NCBI GenBank assembly: GCA_032718475.1
Contig: JAUCBJ010008823.1
Span: 19,828-83,827, forward strand
Length of the DNA: 64,000 nt
Source of the DNA: Nemertoderma westbladi
Lineage: Eukaryota > Xenacoelomorpha > Nemertodermatida > Nemertodermatidae
Reading direction: 5' to 3'
Both the position numbers and the translations under genes were made by a program. Positions 1-12,500 of this stretch are shown piece by piece (the first letter of the stretch is position 1; every line of letters begins with the position of its first letter). The notes under the pieces are model-generated. The model was not told the DNA's origin. It was given only the letters and a program-made list of their open reading frames with translations, and made no database searches.

Positions 1-1688
1 AGAATAACTGGTTTAACCCTTTTAGGGTCCGATACTATTAATGGTTGCGATAATTTTCTCTTTAATAGTTTGTTGAGATAACCTTTTCTTGGGGGGTGAA
101 ATAGATTAAGGTGTGTTTGCTGCGGGAGTAATATGCCTTCTCTGAGAGAACGTTTTAGTAATTCGAAAAGGCGCGCGATGGTAAAGTCGTTGGATAGGGT
201 GATAGTGTTGGTATTTTTCGTATTGGTGAATATAATTTCTGCTGGTTTGTTCTCGATATGAATGTAAGGACTGAGATAGTAGTGAGAGTTGGGTGGGTTG
301 GTTATATTTATCGCGAGAAAATCGCTGCCCCTAATATTGAGACCGTTGGTGAACTGAAAAGTGGTATTCTCTTCGTCTTTCATTAAAATGGGCCAGATAC
401 CAACATATTTTTCGGATTTGAACTTATAGATAAAGGCTGCGATACTGTTATTTATGAGATAGCGCTGGTGATTGGGGATTGTAATCTGCTTCGGTTTGAA
501 AGCAAATTGTATAGCCATAGCCTTGAATCTGATTAGAGCCTCGCGCGCTTGAATCGTGTTAGCTATAGTAAAGGATTCGTTAAATTTTCTCTCGGTTATC
601 TGTAAATCAATTTCTGAATCGCTGATACAACTTTGTATCGATATTCGCTCGGAAATGTTGTCTTTGTATACGTCAAGTTCATCGTAGCAGACACATTCAC
701 TATCCTCGACGGTTGAATCGAACCATTTCAATTCGCCGACCTCGGTTGGTGTAAAAAGAATCATGCCCCTAGAAGAAACAATAGCCTTTCCATCGTCAAC
801 CTCGTAGCCATTGGTGATCGCTAAATTGCGCTCGTTCCGAATATTTGTAACAAACCCAAAAGTGCAATAGTCAAAAGCAACCCAATTTCCCGGTTTTAGG
901 AAAAGGTGAGTAGTAGGATTAATAAAAGGGCGACAGATGTTTACATATTGTTGAAATAAATTGGCGCAGGTGACGGAAAATGTGATCCATGAACTGTTTA
1001 CAGTGTCTTCCAGCTTTATTAACTCGAGTGGTTTCACTGGGTTAATACTTCCATAGGTGCCAACTCTATAATTGAATCCAAAGTAATAGGAGACTTTATT
1101 TGCGAAAAAGCATGTGAGCTCATTCAATTTCTCGCCGAAAGCGAGAACATCCTTGTCGAAAAGTTTAAAGAAACGAGTCTCCTCTTCCTCGGTCGGAGTC
1201 GACGAGTTCCAGATGAGAAGAAGAATCGAGTTTGCGATACTATGAAAATCAAATAAGCGATCATCGGAGAAGAAGGAGGTTACGAGAGTGGTTAAACCCA
1301 GTAGACGATTTGCCACATTTTGGTTGATGTTTTCTCGAATAAAATCGACTATACTAGTTGGAATCGTAAACGTCTCGGGCGAAGTAGTTAGATTGAACGT
1401 GATTTTGTTGTCCCTTTTTAAAAGTTTGAAACCGTGGTTGGAGGAATGAAGTTTATTATCGTCGAGGGTTTGATATTGTCCATCGTGAAGTTCGTAGCAG
1501 GCGCGGAAAATAAAGTGCGCGTAGTTTGCCGGAATCGGGATGGGTTGGTTTAAGGTTGTATTTATCGTTAACGGGAAGAGTTTGTTCGCCGAATCGAAAT
1601 ATAGACCAAACGAGTTGTCTTGTAGCATAAACTGATTTTCGTTGCAAACCAAATCGTTGCTTGAATAGCTGATTTCTGAATGTGCCAT
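1..1688 (-). CDS. Large uncharacterised protein, 3' end off the left edge
   Basis: Reading the minus strand from an ATG at 1688 gives at least 562 codons with no stop before the window edge, far beyond chance in such AT-rich DNA. The protein starts MAHSEISYSSNDLVC and looks globular: mixed hydrophobic and polar segments, scattered cysteines and no obvious signal peptide or membrane segment. The last visible part is basic (KGYLNKLLKRKL, then PKRVK), like a nuclear-localisation or nucleic-acid-binding tail. I do not recognise the family. Length and lack of introns would fit an ORF of a large DNA transposon or integrated virus-like element as well as a single-exon host gene; no neighbouring gene settles this. 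The start choice is supported by a promoter-like cluster 150-220 bp upstream. Confidence is high for coding, low for function. Confidence 0.8.
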   Translation of the reverse strand, partial: MAHSEISYSSNDLVCNENQFMLQDNSFGLYFDSANKLFPLTINTTLNQPIPIPANYAHFIFRACYELHDGQYQTLDDNKLHSSNHGFKLLKRDNKITFNLTTSPETFTIPTSIVDFIRENINQNVANRLLGLTTLVTSFFSDDRLFDFHSIANSILLLIWNSSTPTEEEETRFFKLFDKDVLAFGEKLNELTCFFANKVSYYFGFNYRVGTYGSINPVKPLELIKLEDTVNSSWITFSVTCANLFQQYVNICRPFINPTTHLFLKPGNWVAFDYCTFGFVTNIRNERNLAITNGYEVDDGKAIVSSRGMILFTPTEVGELKWFDSTVEDSECVCYDELDVYKDNISERISIQSCISDSEIDLQITERKFNESFTIANTIQAREALIRFKAMAIQFAFKPKQITIPNHQRYLINNSIAAFIYKFKSEKYVGIWPILMKDEENTTFQFTNGLNIRGSDFLAINITNPPNSHYYLSPYIHIENKPAEIIFTNTKNTNTITLSNDFTIARLFELLKRSLREGILLPQQTHLNLFHPPRKGYLNKLLKRKLSQPLIVSDPKRVKPVI

Positions 1689-1836
1689 CGTGATTGTGTA
1701 CCGGTAACTCGTTTAGGAAATAAAAATAAATAAATACTTTTACGAAAATAATTAAAACTTTTCAGGAAAACAAAGAGACAATGATTGGGAATGTGGTGAA
1801 CGGGGGCTATTATAGAGGGGGCTAGAATGGGTTAGC

Positions 1837-1910
1837 CAATCAGGGAACAGGAGGGAGAAAAGACTATATAATTAAACCAATCAGAGAGCAGCTTTGATGA
1901 CGTCACATCA
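1837..1910. promoter_or_regulatory. Promoter-like cluster: CCAAT boxes, TATA-like site and CRE palindrome
   Basis: Upstream of the minus-strand ORF that starts at 1688 lie two CCAATCAG boxes (1838-1845 and 1878-1885), a TATATAATT stretch (about 1865-1873) and the 16-bp palindrome TGATGACGTCACATCA (1895-1910), whose core TGACGTCA is the classical CRE/ATF site. The cluster is close enough to serve as that ORF's promoter. This is motif-based inference only; no transcription start is visible. Confidence 0.4.
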
Positions 1911-1932
1911 GGCGAGATAATGATTGCCCAAT

Positions 1933-1970
1933 GTTATTCAATGGTAGACAGAATGGCGCCATTGAATAAC
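1933..1970. repeat. 12-bp perfect inverted repeat (hairpin)
   Basis: GTTATTCAATGG at 1933-1944 is matched exactly by its reverse complement CCATTGAATAAC at 1959-1970, with a 14-base loop. It lies just beyond the CRE palindrome. It could be a cruciform or a footprint of a mobile element; no function is shown. Confidence 0.7.
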
Positions 1971-2089
1971 GAAGACAAAGGGGCCGCGAGAGGAAAGATT
2001 ATAAAGTTAACGATAAGGGATCTATAAACCATAGAGCTAAAAATAGACATTATGTCATAGTGATCTCATTGGTAATATAAAAACTAATT

Positions 2090-2625
2090 AATCTAAAAAT
2101 AGAAATCAATGTATAAAATAAAAGTAATACAATTAATTAATTTAAAATAAAGTACAAATGAATAAATAAAGTCAAATAGAATACAAATAATTAATTAAAA
2201 TTAGGTACAAATAAATAGTTAAATTGAAAATAACAAAGTTAGAGAAGATGTTAATTTTCAGATAATACGCCCTCTAGCGGCAGACTATGGAACTGCAGGC
2301 GGTTGGATATAGGTAAGAGTAATTAGTAATCAGAGCTGTCACGGGGTGGGGGCAGGGGTGCTTGGATACAACTATCATTAATATGCTGTTGCTTGGTTAA
2401 AGCTAATTGGGGGGTCAAAGGTTAACGATAAAGCTGTCTGGATATAGATAAGAGTAATTAGTTACCAGTAAGGGAGCTGTATACCCATAAAGTACAAATG
2501 AATAATTAATATAAAATAAAGTACAAATGAATAAATAAAGTAAAATAAATGTACAATTAATTAAAATTAAATATAAATAAATAGGTATTAATGAATAAAA
2601 GAGCTGCGGTGTCACTTATGACACC
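2090..2625. repeat. AT-rich degenerate tandem repeat
   Basis: Units resembling AAATAAAGTACAAATGAATAA recur with variation from about 2110 to 2215 and again from 2490 to 2600. Between them (2268-2305) is a CCCTCTAGCGGCAGACT block that also occurs several times near 58.5-59 kb. No gene is seen here. Confidence 0.6.
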
Positions 2626-2627
2626 CT

Positions 2628-2933
2628 CTTGAGCCGGCTCTGCGACAGTTGGACATCACTGATGAACCATTGTGTGTCAGGGCGCTAATCAGTCTGATTA
2701 ATTAGGATAATCAATTAAACCCTAATTAGGAGTCATATGACACCTGTTAGGGTTTAATTGTACTAATTAATTGATGACACCTGTCAATTAGGGTCTAATT
2801 AGCCTAATTGGGAGGTGTCACCCAGACAGTCTGGCGCCAATGACACCCAATGACACCCATAGGGTGATAATTGGGTGTCATATGACACCCAATGGGTGTC
2901 AGTTAGGTCCAACTGTCGCAGAGCCGCCCAAGA
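2628..2933. mobile_element. MITE-like element with 19-bp perfect terminal inverted repeats
   Basis: GGCTCTGCGACAGTTGGAC at 2636-2654 is exactly inverted as GTCCAACTGTCGCAGAGCC at 2907-2925, and the similarity continues imperfectly a few bases outward. The interior has no ORF and is packed with short direct and inverted copies of TGACACC and CTAATTAG motifs. Size, TIRs and lack of coding fit a non-autonomous DNA transposon; the superfamily is not identifiable here. Confidence 0.8.
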
Positions 2934-2967
2934 CCCTACTACTTACAGTCTTTGAACCTTTCAGTCT

Positions 2968-3596
2968 TTCTCAGCAGTACTTTGTGGCTCGTCCCACATA
3001 ATAAAAACTGAAACTTTGCTATGACAACACACCCGGTTCTTTTAAATTTGCGTGATTTGATTTATGCTCGCACCACTATTTGTAAGAAATATTAGAACTT
3101 ATCTTACAGTATGCCAATGTAGTAATGGTATTAAAATATAATTAAATTAATTTACACTATTAATGCTTCAGCTAAAAAATCGTTTCAGCTAAAAAATCGT
3201 ATGTAATAAAAAAAATAAGAATATTTTTAATATGTGTATATGTAATATAGGTATTACTGCTAAGTTAGGCAGTAGGCCAGAGCGGGCTCCTTAAATACAT
3301 GCAACTACTGTATTATAGTGTAGGTCAACTATAAAACATTTTGCAATCCACAGTGAGTATCGACTGCAATAGGACACAACACACTGCTTTGTGTAACTAA
3401 AATTCATTCTCCTGATCCACCCCCTAACATAGCAGAGTGAGTAACCTTATTGTAGATACTGTATACCCTTAGGAAGCACTGGGAGAGCAATCAGCTTATG
3501 GGGTAATACATTAGAAACCAACAGCTTATGTGTGAGTAAACATTGACTTTCCTTATAGCCTACTAGTAAAACTTGGCAACCAATACGTTTTACTAT
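2968..3596. other. Intergenic sequence without a recognisable gene
   Basis: It starts with a TTTGTGGCTCGTCCCACAT block (2981-2999) related to the terminal repeat of elements near 49.4 and 59.3 kb. The rest is AT-rich with two adjacent copies of CAGCTAAAAAATCGT (about 3170-3200). I see no supported coding region. Confidence 0.5.
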
Positions 3597-4590
3597 GACT
3601 GTGTATAACATATTAAGCCATATTTCATCATGAACACCAGCTGTTATTTTACCATTGCTTTTAATTTCGCGACAAAACAATGTCAAAAAACTAAATATAT
3701 CGAATACCACACATAGAATCGATCTGAAATTTTGTAACGCGATTATGAACCTCAAAAGCAATGTACTTGCAAAATTTCATCAAAATCGCCAGGCAGGAAG
3801 TGCCTTAACCTAGATAATTATCAGTCAGTCAGTGTCAGTCAATGTAATGTATCCTGAAGATTCTTACAGTAAGTATCCCGCTGTCAAGCGGGCTCCTAAG
3901 ACTGTGTATAACATATTAAGCCATATTTCATCATGAACACCAGCTGTTATTTTACCATTGCTTTTAATTTCGCGACAAAACAATGTCAAAAAACTAAATA
4001 TATCGAATACCACACATAGAATCGATCTGAAATTTTGTAACGCGATTATGAACCTCAAAAGCAATGTACAGTACTTGCAAAATTTCATCAAAATCGCCAG
4101 GCAGGAAGTGCCTTAACCTAGATAATTATCAGTCAGTCAGTGTCAGTCAATGTAATGTATCCTGAAGATTCTTACAGTAAGTATCCCGCTGTCAAGATAA
4201 TTATCAGTCAGTCAGTGTCAGTCGATGTAATGTATCCTGAAGATTCTTACAGTAAGTATCCCGCTGTCAAGCGGGCTCCTAAGACTGTGTATAACATATT
4301 AAGCCATATTTCTTCATGAACACCAGCTGTTATTTTACCATTGCTTTTAATTTCGCGACAAAACAATGTCAAAAAACTAAATATATCGAATACCACACAT
4401 AGAATCGATCTGAAATTTTGTAACGCGATTATGAACCTCAAAAGCAATGTACTTGCAAAATTTCATCAAAATCGCCAGGCAGGAAGTGCCTTAACCTAGA
4501 TAATTATCAGTCAGTCAGTGTCAGTCAATGTAATGTATCCTGAAGATTCTTACAGTAAGTATCCCGCTGTCAAGCGGGCTCCTTTAATTC
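3597..4590. repeat. Three-copy 303-bp tandem repeat with a partial fourth copy
   Basis: Near-identical units start at 3597, 3900 and 4283, each beginning GACTGTGTATAACATATTAA and ending in GCTGTCAAGCGGGCTCCT. The first two are 303 bp apart; the 383-bp spacing to the third comes from an extra partial unit of about 80 bp (about 4196-4275). Each unit holds the same short minus-strand open stretch, which explains apparent repeated ORFs of 66-104 codons; these have no sign of being genes. Confidence 0.9.
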
Positions 4591-4689
4591 TGCTTTATCC
4601 AAGGCTTGCATGGAGGGTGGGAGGAGTTTACATATTGATTGCGATTGATATTTGATTGGGGATTAGATTGTCTTTTAGTTTTTTGGTTT

Positions 4690-5460
4690 TGTTGTCTTAT
4701 AGACGGTCTTCTTACAGCCAGCTTGCTGGCTTTCTAGTGTATAATTATATAAATATTTCTACCGCAATCAATTTATGACAACTCTCAATCGTGATGTAAT
4801 TAATAATAAGGGCTTTGCTTATATTAATGGTCTGAAATATCGCCATATATTAATTATTTAGTAAATCAGAGGTAAGACAACACACGAATCTAATACAATT
4901 GTCCAGATTATCACTAATCTTAATTGTAGAGACCCACCTTGTTATGGCGCGTGTAAAACCTTCTTGATTTCGTAATATCGGCGATATATTAAACAAATAA
5001 GAGAGTAAATTGAGTTTAACGACAGAATATCAATTAATAATATTAAAATGTTAACGACAAAGATACAAAGCTTACATAAAGGCATGTAATAAACACTGAT
5101 CGTCAGTAATCTGATCAGTGTGTCTAAGGACCTGCATGGGAAGCAACTCTTCTGCAGGACACAAAGTAAACAAGTGGATAAATGGCCAACCAGCGAACAT
5201 TATATACTAGGTTCACTTAATACAATAATTTGGACCAATAAGACATCACGTATCTCATTGAGGCTTAACAGGCTCAATAAATCAGTTCGAATATGGGTAT
5301 AATAGCACTAGGTGGCGTAAGAACCCTTACTAAAGAATAATTCAATAGAAATAATTAATATGACACCGCAACTGGTCCTTTATCAATAAAAATATAGTTT
5401 TTGAATAAAATTGGTAAAATAAGTAATTTAAAGGCAGAATTTATGACTTCAGCAACATGT
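4690..5460 (+). repeat. Dispersed repeat, copy A (inverted copy near 60.0-61.7 kb)
   Basis: 4735-4880 matches the reverse complement of about 61497-61640, and 5200-5450 matches the reverse complement of about 60040-60300; both pairs share long stretches such as AGCACTAGGTGGCGTAAGAA against AGCACTAGATGGCGTAAGAA. This copy is about 800 bp. The copy on the far side is split by about 1.2 kb of other sequence. No ORF with recognisable homology is present, so it is an unclassified interspersed repeat. Confidence 0.7.
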
Positions 5461-6182
5461 TGAGTGAAAATATAAAAGTAGGGAATTTCAATTTAGTGAT
5501 GAAAAACTTATTGGTGCAAACTGAGAAAATGGATTTTACATACAGAAGAGAGACATGAAATTCAGCCATAAATACTGTTGTTCATGTTTATTCAAATAAG
5601 ATGTGCATTTTTGGTCTCTGCTGTTCTTATCCCTTTGGTAATTGTTTTAATTTTTCATATTAATTAATGAAAATATTGTAAATTGCCAAAAATTTTCCAA
5701 AAAGGTTTTAAAAATTTGAATAATTTTTTATATATAGAAAAAGTAAATATAAATTTTTTAAAAATTTCCAATTTCAAAAGTATTGTATTCTTTTGAAAAA
5801 GCATTCGATATTGAAACTTATCTCACAACATGGAAGTCCGTTATCAATTTTCAAAAATTTCACTTATTGAATGTTTTTTGAGATAAAAGTTTTTTTTCAC
5901 ATAAGGAGATTATCGCAAATCCATCTCGGCAAATTAATTATGTTAATTTTCAATTAGGGGAAAGCCGCAGATTACTATAGTACGATATTCTAACCAAAAC
6001 CAAAAAATGTAATATATCATCTTACAGAGTTTCATTTTTGAGAGTAATCAGATGTTATTTACATAGATTTTCGACTGCAGATGGATGTATGATTGTGTCG
6101 AAAATCCCCATCACAGCACAGCTATCTTTAAAATAAATCATTTATTAATAATTTACCAATTTATTGCTGATTATTTATTTAG
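5461..6182 (+). other. AT-rich non-coding DNA upstream of the TBC exon, ending in a splice acceptor
   Basis: No gene is seen. The 3' end reads TTATTTATTTAG at 6171-6182, a good acceptor for the exon starting at 6183. Earlier exons of this gene (the N-terminal part of TBC1D30) were not recognised here; they may lie further upstream or be too short to find by eye. Confidence 0.5.
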
Positions 6183-6541
6183 ATTCAGTTTGGATCCTCC
6201 GTCTATTAAGACAAAAGGCTACCGACAGTGGCTGGACGCCTTACGGGCGATGGCTCGGTTACCCCACGGTCTACCCGGCCAATGGAGGAAGACCATATGG
6301 TTGAAGTTAGCTGAGAGTCACATAGTAGCCAGCGAGATCGACTGGCCTCGGTGTGTGCGGATCGCATTCAATGACCGGAGTAATCCAGACGACGATAAAC
6401 TTGGATCCCAAATCGTAAAAGATCTCCATCGGACTGGCTGCGCGGGTTTCTGTGAGGAAGATGATGAACAGAACAGAGCGCTACTTAAACGGGTTCTATT
6501 GGCCTACGCTAGGTGGAACAAAATCATTGGATATTGCCAAG
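6183..6541 (+). CDS. TBC1D30: TBC1D30-type RabGAP, exon with the N-terminal half of the TBC domain
   Basis: TBC-domain proteins are GTPase-activating proteins for Rab GTPases; vertebrate TBC1D30 is a Rab8 GAP linked to cilia and membrane traffic. This exon opens with FSLDPPS and covers the start of the TBC domain through AYARWNKIIGYCQG. It contains GLPGQWRKTIWLKLA and FNDRSNPDDDKLG and matches the TBC1D30 family closely (the family has FNDRSNPDDD, IVKDLHRTGC and LLAYARWNK). The canonical TBC arginine-finger motif IxxDxxR is replaced in this region by an IVKDLHRTGC-type sequence, which keeps D and R. The acceptor is TTTAG|A and the donor is CAAG|GTAAGTG. The exon ends after the first base of a Gly codon (phase 1), completed by the exon at 21053. 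Upstream exons are missing from the visible gene. Confidence 0.93.
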
Positions 6542-9500
6542 GTAAGTGAGTTCTTTTAGTTGACGCTAGGTGGAACAAAATCATTGGATATTGCCAAGGA
6601 AAGTGAGTTCTTTTAGTTGACGCTAGGTGGAACAAAATCATTGGATATTGCCAAGGTAAGTGAGTTCTTTTAGTTGACGCTAGGTGGAACAAAATCATTG
6701 GATATTGCCAAGGTAAGTGAGTTCTTTTAGTTGACGCTAGGTGGAACAAAATCATTGGATATTGCCAAGGTAAGTGAGTTCTTTTAGTTGACGCTAGGTG
6801 AAACAAAATCATTGGATATTGCCAAGGTAAGTGAGTTCTTTTAGTTGACGCTAGGTGGAACAAAATCATTGGATATTGCCAAGGTAAGTGAGTTCTTTTA
6901 GTTGACGCTAGGTGAAACAAAATCATTGGATATTGCCAAGGTAAGTGAGTTCTTTTAGTTGACGCTAGGTGGAACAAAATCATTGGATATTGCCAAGGAA
7001 AGTGAGTTCTTTTAGTTGACGCTAGGTGGAACAAAATCATTGGATATTGCCAAGGTAAGTGAGTTCTTTTAGTTGACGCTAGGTGGAACAAAATCATTGG
7101 ATATTGCCAAGGTAAGTGAGTTCTTTTAGTTGACGCTAGGTGGAACAAAATCATTGGATATTGCCAAGGAAAGTGAGTTCTTTTAGTTGACGCTAGGTGG
7201 AACAAAATCATTGGATATTGCCAAGGTAAGTGAGTTCTTTTAGTTGACGCTAGGTGGAACAAAATCATTGGATATTGCCAAGGTAAGTGAGTTCTTTTAG
7301 TTGACGCTAGGTGGAACAAAATCATTGGATATTGCCAAGGTAAGTGAGTTCTTTTAGTTGACGCTAGGTGGAACAAAATCATTGGATATTGCCAAGGAAA
7401 GTGAGTTCTTTTAGTTGACGCTAGGTGGAACAAAATCATTGGATATTGCCAAGGTAAGTGTGTTCTTTTAGTTGACGCTAGGTGGAACAAAATCATTGGA
7501 TATTGCCAAGGTAAGTGAGTTCTTTTAGTTGACGCTAGGTGGAACAAAATCATTGGATATTGCCAAGGTAAGTGAGTTCTTTTAGTTGACGCTAGGTGGA
7601 ACAAAATCATTGGATATTGCCAAGGTAAGTGTGTTCTTTTAGTTGACGCTAGGTGGAACAAAATCATTGGATATTGCCAAGGTAAGTGAGTTCTTTTAGT
7701 TGACGCTAGGTGGAACAAAATCATTGGATATTGCCAAGGTAAGTGAGTTCTTTTAGTTGACGCTAGGTGGAACAAAATCATTGGATATTGCCAAGGAAAG
7801 TGAGTTCTTTTAGTTGACGCTAGGTGGAACAAAATCATTGGATATTGCCAAGGTAAGTGAGTTCTTTTAGTTGACGCTAGGTGGAACAAAATCATTGCAT
7901 ATTGCCAAGGTAAGTGAGTTCTTTTAGTTGACGCTAGGTGGAACAAAATCATTGGATATTGCCAAGGAAAGTGAGTTCTTTTAGTTGACGCTAGGTGGAA
8001 CAAAATCATTGGATATTGCCAAGGTAAGTGAGTTCTTTTAGTTGACGCTAGGTGGAACAAAATCATTGGATATTGCCAAGGTAAGTGAGTTCTTTTAGTT
8101 GACGCTAGGTGTAACAAAATCATTGGATATTGCCAAGGTAAGTGAGTTCTTTTAGTTGACGCTAGGTGGAACAAAATCATTGGATATTGCCAAGGTAAGT
8201 GAGTTCTTTTAGTTGACGCTAGGTGGAACAAAATCATTGGATATTGCCAAGGTAAGTGAGTTCTTTTAGTTGACGCTAGGTGGAACAAAATTATTGGATA
8301 TTGCCAAGGTAAGTGAGTTCTTTTAGTTGACGCTAGGTGGAACAAAATCATTGGATATTGCCAAGGTAAGTGAGTTCTTTTAGTTGACGCTAGTTGGAAC
8401 AAAATCATTGGATATTGCCAAGATAAGTGAGTTATTTTAGTTGACGCTAGGTGGAATAAAATCATCGGATATTGCCAAGGTAAGTGTGTTCTTTTAGTTG
8501 ACGCTAGGTGGAACAAAATCATTGGATATTGCCAAGGTAAGTGAGTTCTTTTAGTTGACGCTAGGTGGAACAAAATCATTGGATATTGCCAAGGAAAGTG
8601 AGTTCTTTTAGTTGACGCTAGGTGGAACAAAATCATCGGATATTGCCAAGGAAAGTGAGTTCTTTTAGTTGACGCTAGGTGGAACAAAATCATTGGATAT
8701 TGCCAAGGTAAGTGAGTTCTCTTAGTTGACGCTAGGTGGAACAAAATCATTGGATATTGCCAAGGTAAGTGAGTTCTTTTAGTTGACGCTAGGTGGAACA
8801 AAATCGTTGGATAGTGCCAAGGTAAGTGAGTTCTTTTAGTTGACGCTAGGTGGAACAAAATCATTGGATATTGCCAAGGAAAGTGAGTTCTTTTATTTGA
8901 CGCTAGGTGGAACAAAATCATTGGATATTGCCAAGGAAAGTGAGTTCTTTTAGTTGACGCTAGGTGGAACAAAATCATTGGATATTGCCAAGGTAAGTGA
9001 GTTCTTTTAGTTGACGCTAGGTGGAACAAAATCATCGGATATTGCCAAGGTAAGTGAGTTCTTTTAGTTGACGCTAGGTGGAACAAAATCATTGGATAGT
9101 GCCAAGGTAAGTGAGTTCTTTTAGTTGACGCTAGGTGGAACAAAATCATTGGATATTGCCAAGGAAAGTGAGTTCTTTTAGTTGACGCTAGGTGGAACAA
9201 AATCATCGGATATTGCCAAGGAAAGTGAGTTCTTTTAGTTGACGCTAGGTGGAACAAAATCATTGGATATTGCCAAGGTAAGTGAGTTCTTTTAGTTGAC
9301 GCTAGGTGGAACAAAATCATTGGATATTGCCAAGGAAAGTGAGTTCTTTTAGTTGACGCTAGGTGGAACAAAATCATTGGATATTGCCAAGGTAAGTGAG
9401 TTCTTTTAGTTGACGCTAGGTGGAACAAAATCATTGGATAGTGCCAAGATAAGTGAGTTCTTTTAGTTGACGCTAGGTGGAACAAAATCATTGGATATTG

Positions 9501-12500
9501 CCAAGGAAAGTGAGTTCTTTTAGTTGACGCTAGGTGGAACAAAATCATCGGATATTGCCAAGGTAAGTGAGTTCTTTTAGTTGACGCTATGTGGAACAAA
9601 ATCATTGGATATTGCCAAGGTAAGTGAGTTCTTTTAGTTGACGCTAGGTGGAACAAAATCATTGGATATTGCCAAGGAAAGTGAGTTCTTTTAGTTGACG
9701 CTAGGTGGAACAAAATCATTGGATAGTGCCAAGGTAAGTGAGTTCTTTTAGTTGACGCTAGGTGGAACAAAATCATTGGATATTGCCAAGGAAAGTGAGT
9801 TCTTTTAGTTGACGCTAGGTGGAACAAAATCATTGGATATTGCCAAGGAAAGTGAGTTCTTTTAGTTGACGCTAGGTGGAACAAAATCATTGGATATTGC
9901 CAAGGTAAGTGAGTTCTTTTAGTTGACGCTAGGTGGAACAAAATCATTGGATATTGCCAAGGAAAGTGAGTTCTTTTAGTTGACGCTAGTTGGAACAAAA
10001 TCATTGGATATTGCCAAGGAAAGTGAGTTCTTTTAGTTGACGCTAGGTGGAACAAAATCATTGGATAGTGCCAAGGTAAGTGAGTTCTTTTAGTTCACGC
10101 TAGGTGGAACAAAATCATTGGTTATTGCCAAGGTAAGTGAGTTCTTTTAGTTGACGCTAGGTGGAACAAAATCATTGGATATTGCCAAGGTAAGTGAGTT
10201 CTTTTAGTTGACGCTAGGTGGAACAAAATCATTGGATAGTGCCAAGGTAAGTGAGTTCTTTTAGTTGACGCTAGGTGGAACAAAATCATTGGATATTGCC
10301 AAGATAAGTGAGTTCTTTTAGTTGACGCTAGGTGGAACAAAATCATTGGATATTGCCAAGGAAAGTGAGTTCTTTTAGTTGACGCTAGGTGGAACAAAAT
10401 CATTGGATAGTGCCAAGGTAAGTGAGTTCTTTTAGTTGACGCTAGGTGGAACAAAATCATTGGATATTGCCAAGATAAGTGAGTTCTTTTAGTTGACGCT
10501 AGGTGGAACAAAATCATTGGATATTGCCAAGGAAAGTGAGTTCTTTTAGTTGACGCTAGGTGGAACAAAATCATTGGATAGTGCCAAGGTAAGTGAGTTC
10601 TTTTAGTTGACGCTAGGTGGAACAAAATCATTGGATATTGCCAAGGAAAGTGAGTTCTTTTAGTTGACGCTAGGTGGAACAAAATCATTGGATAGTGCCA
10701 AGGTAAGTGAGTTCTTTTAGTTGACGCTAGGTGGAACAAAATCATTGGATATTGCCAAGGTAAGTGAGTTCTTTTAGTTGACGCTAGGTGGAACAAAATC
10801 ATTGGATATTGCCAAGGTAAGTGAGTTCTTTTAGTTGACGCTAGGTGGAACAAAATCATTGGATATTGCCAAGGTAAGTGAGTTCTTTTAGTTGACGCTA
10901 GGTGGAACAAAATCATTGGATATTGCCAAGGTAAGTGAGTTCTTTTAGTTGACGCTAGGTGGAACAAAATCATTGGATAGTGCCAAGGTAAGTGAGTTCT
11001 TTTAGTTGACGCTAGGTGGAACAAAATCATTGGATATTGCCAAGGTAAGTGAGTTCTTTTAGTTGACGCTAGGTGGAACAAAATCATTGGATAGTGCCAA
11101 GGTAAGTGAGTTCTTTTAGTTGACGCTAGGTGGAACAAAATCATTGGATATTGCCAAGGTAAGTGAGTTCTTTTAGTTGACGCTAGGTGGAACAAAATCA
11201 TTGGATATTGCCAAGGTAAGTGAGTTCTTTTAGTTGACGCTAGGTGGAACAAAATCATTGGATATTGCCAAGGTAAGTGAGTTCTTTTAGTTGACGCTAG
11301 GTGGAACAAAATCATTGGATATTGCCAAGGTAAGTGAGTTCTTTTAGTTGACGCTAGGTGGAACAAAATCATTGGATAGTGCCAAGGTAAGTGAGTTATT
11401 TTAGTTGACGCTAGGTGGAACAAAATCATTGGATATTGCCAAGGAAAGTGAGTTCTTTTAGTTGACGCTAGGTGGAACAAAATCATCGGATATTGCCAAG
11501 GTAAGTGAGTTCTTTTAGTTGACGCTAGGTGGAACAAAATCATTGGATATTGCCAAGGTAAGTGAGTTCTTTTAGTTGACGCTAGGTGGAACAAAATCAT
11601 TGGATATTGCCAAGGAAAGTGAGTTCTTTTAGTTGACGCTAGGTGGAACAAAATCATTGGATATTGCCAAGGTAAGTGAGTTCTTTTAGTTGACGCTAGG
11701 TGGAACAAAATCATTGGATAGTGCCAAGGTAAGTGAGTTCTTTTAGTTGACGCTAGGTGGAACAAAATCATTGGATATTGCCAAGGTAAGTGAGTTCTTT
11801 TAGTTGACGCTAGGTGGAACAAAATCATTGGATAGTGCCAAGGTAAGTGAGTTCTTTTAGTTGACGCTAGGTGGAACAAAATCATTGGATATTGCCAAGG
11901 AAAGTGAGTTCTTTTAGTTGACGCTAGGTGGAACAAAATCATCGGATATTGCCAAGGTAAGTGAGTTCTTTTAGTTGACGCTAGGTGGAACAAAATCATT
12001 GGATATTGCCAAGGAAAGTGAGTTCTTTTAGTTGACGCTAGGTGGAACAAAATCATTGGATATTGCCAAGGTAAGTGAGTTCTTTTAGTTGACGCTAGGT
12101 GGAACAAAATCATTGGATATTGCCAAGGTAAGTGAGTTCTTTTAGTTGACGCTAGGTGGAACAAAATCATTGGATAGTGCCAAGGTAAGTGAGTTCTTTT
12201 AGTTGACGCTAGGTGGAACAAAATCATTGGATATTGCCAAGGAAAGTGAGTTCTTTTAGTTGACGCTAGGTGGAACAAAATCATCGGATATTGCCAAGGT
12301 AAGTGAGTTCTTTTAGTTGACGCTAGGTGGAACAAAATCATTGGATATTGCCAAGGAAAGTGAGTTCTTTTAGTTGACGCTAGGTGGAACAAAATCATCG
12401 GATATTGCCAAGGTAAGTGAGTTCTTTTAGTTGACGCTAGGTGGAACAAAATCATTGGATATTGCCAAGGTAAGTGAGTTCTTTTAGTTGACGCTAGGTG

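Noticed and set aside
3447-4447. Three similar minus-strand ORFs of 66-104 codons
   Set aside because: They are the same frame repeated in each 303-bp tandem unit; no start context or homology.
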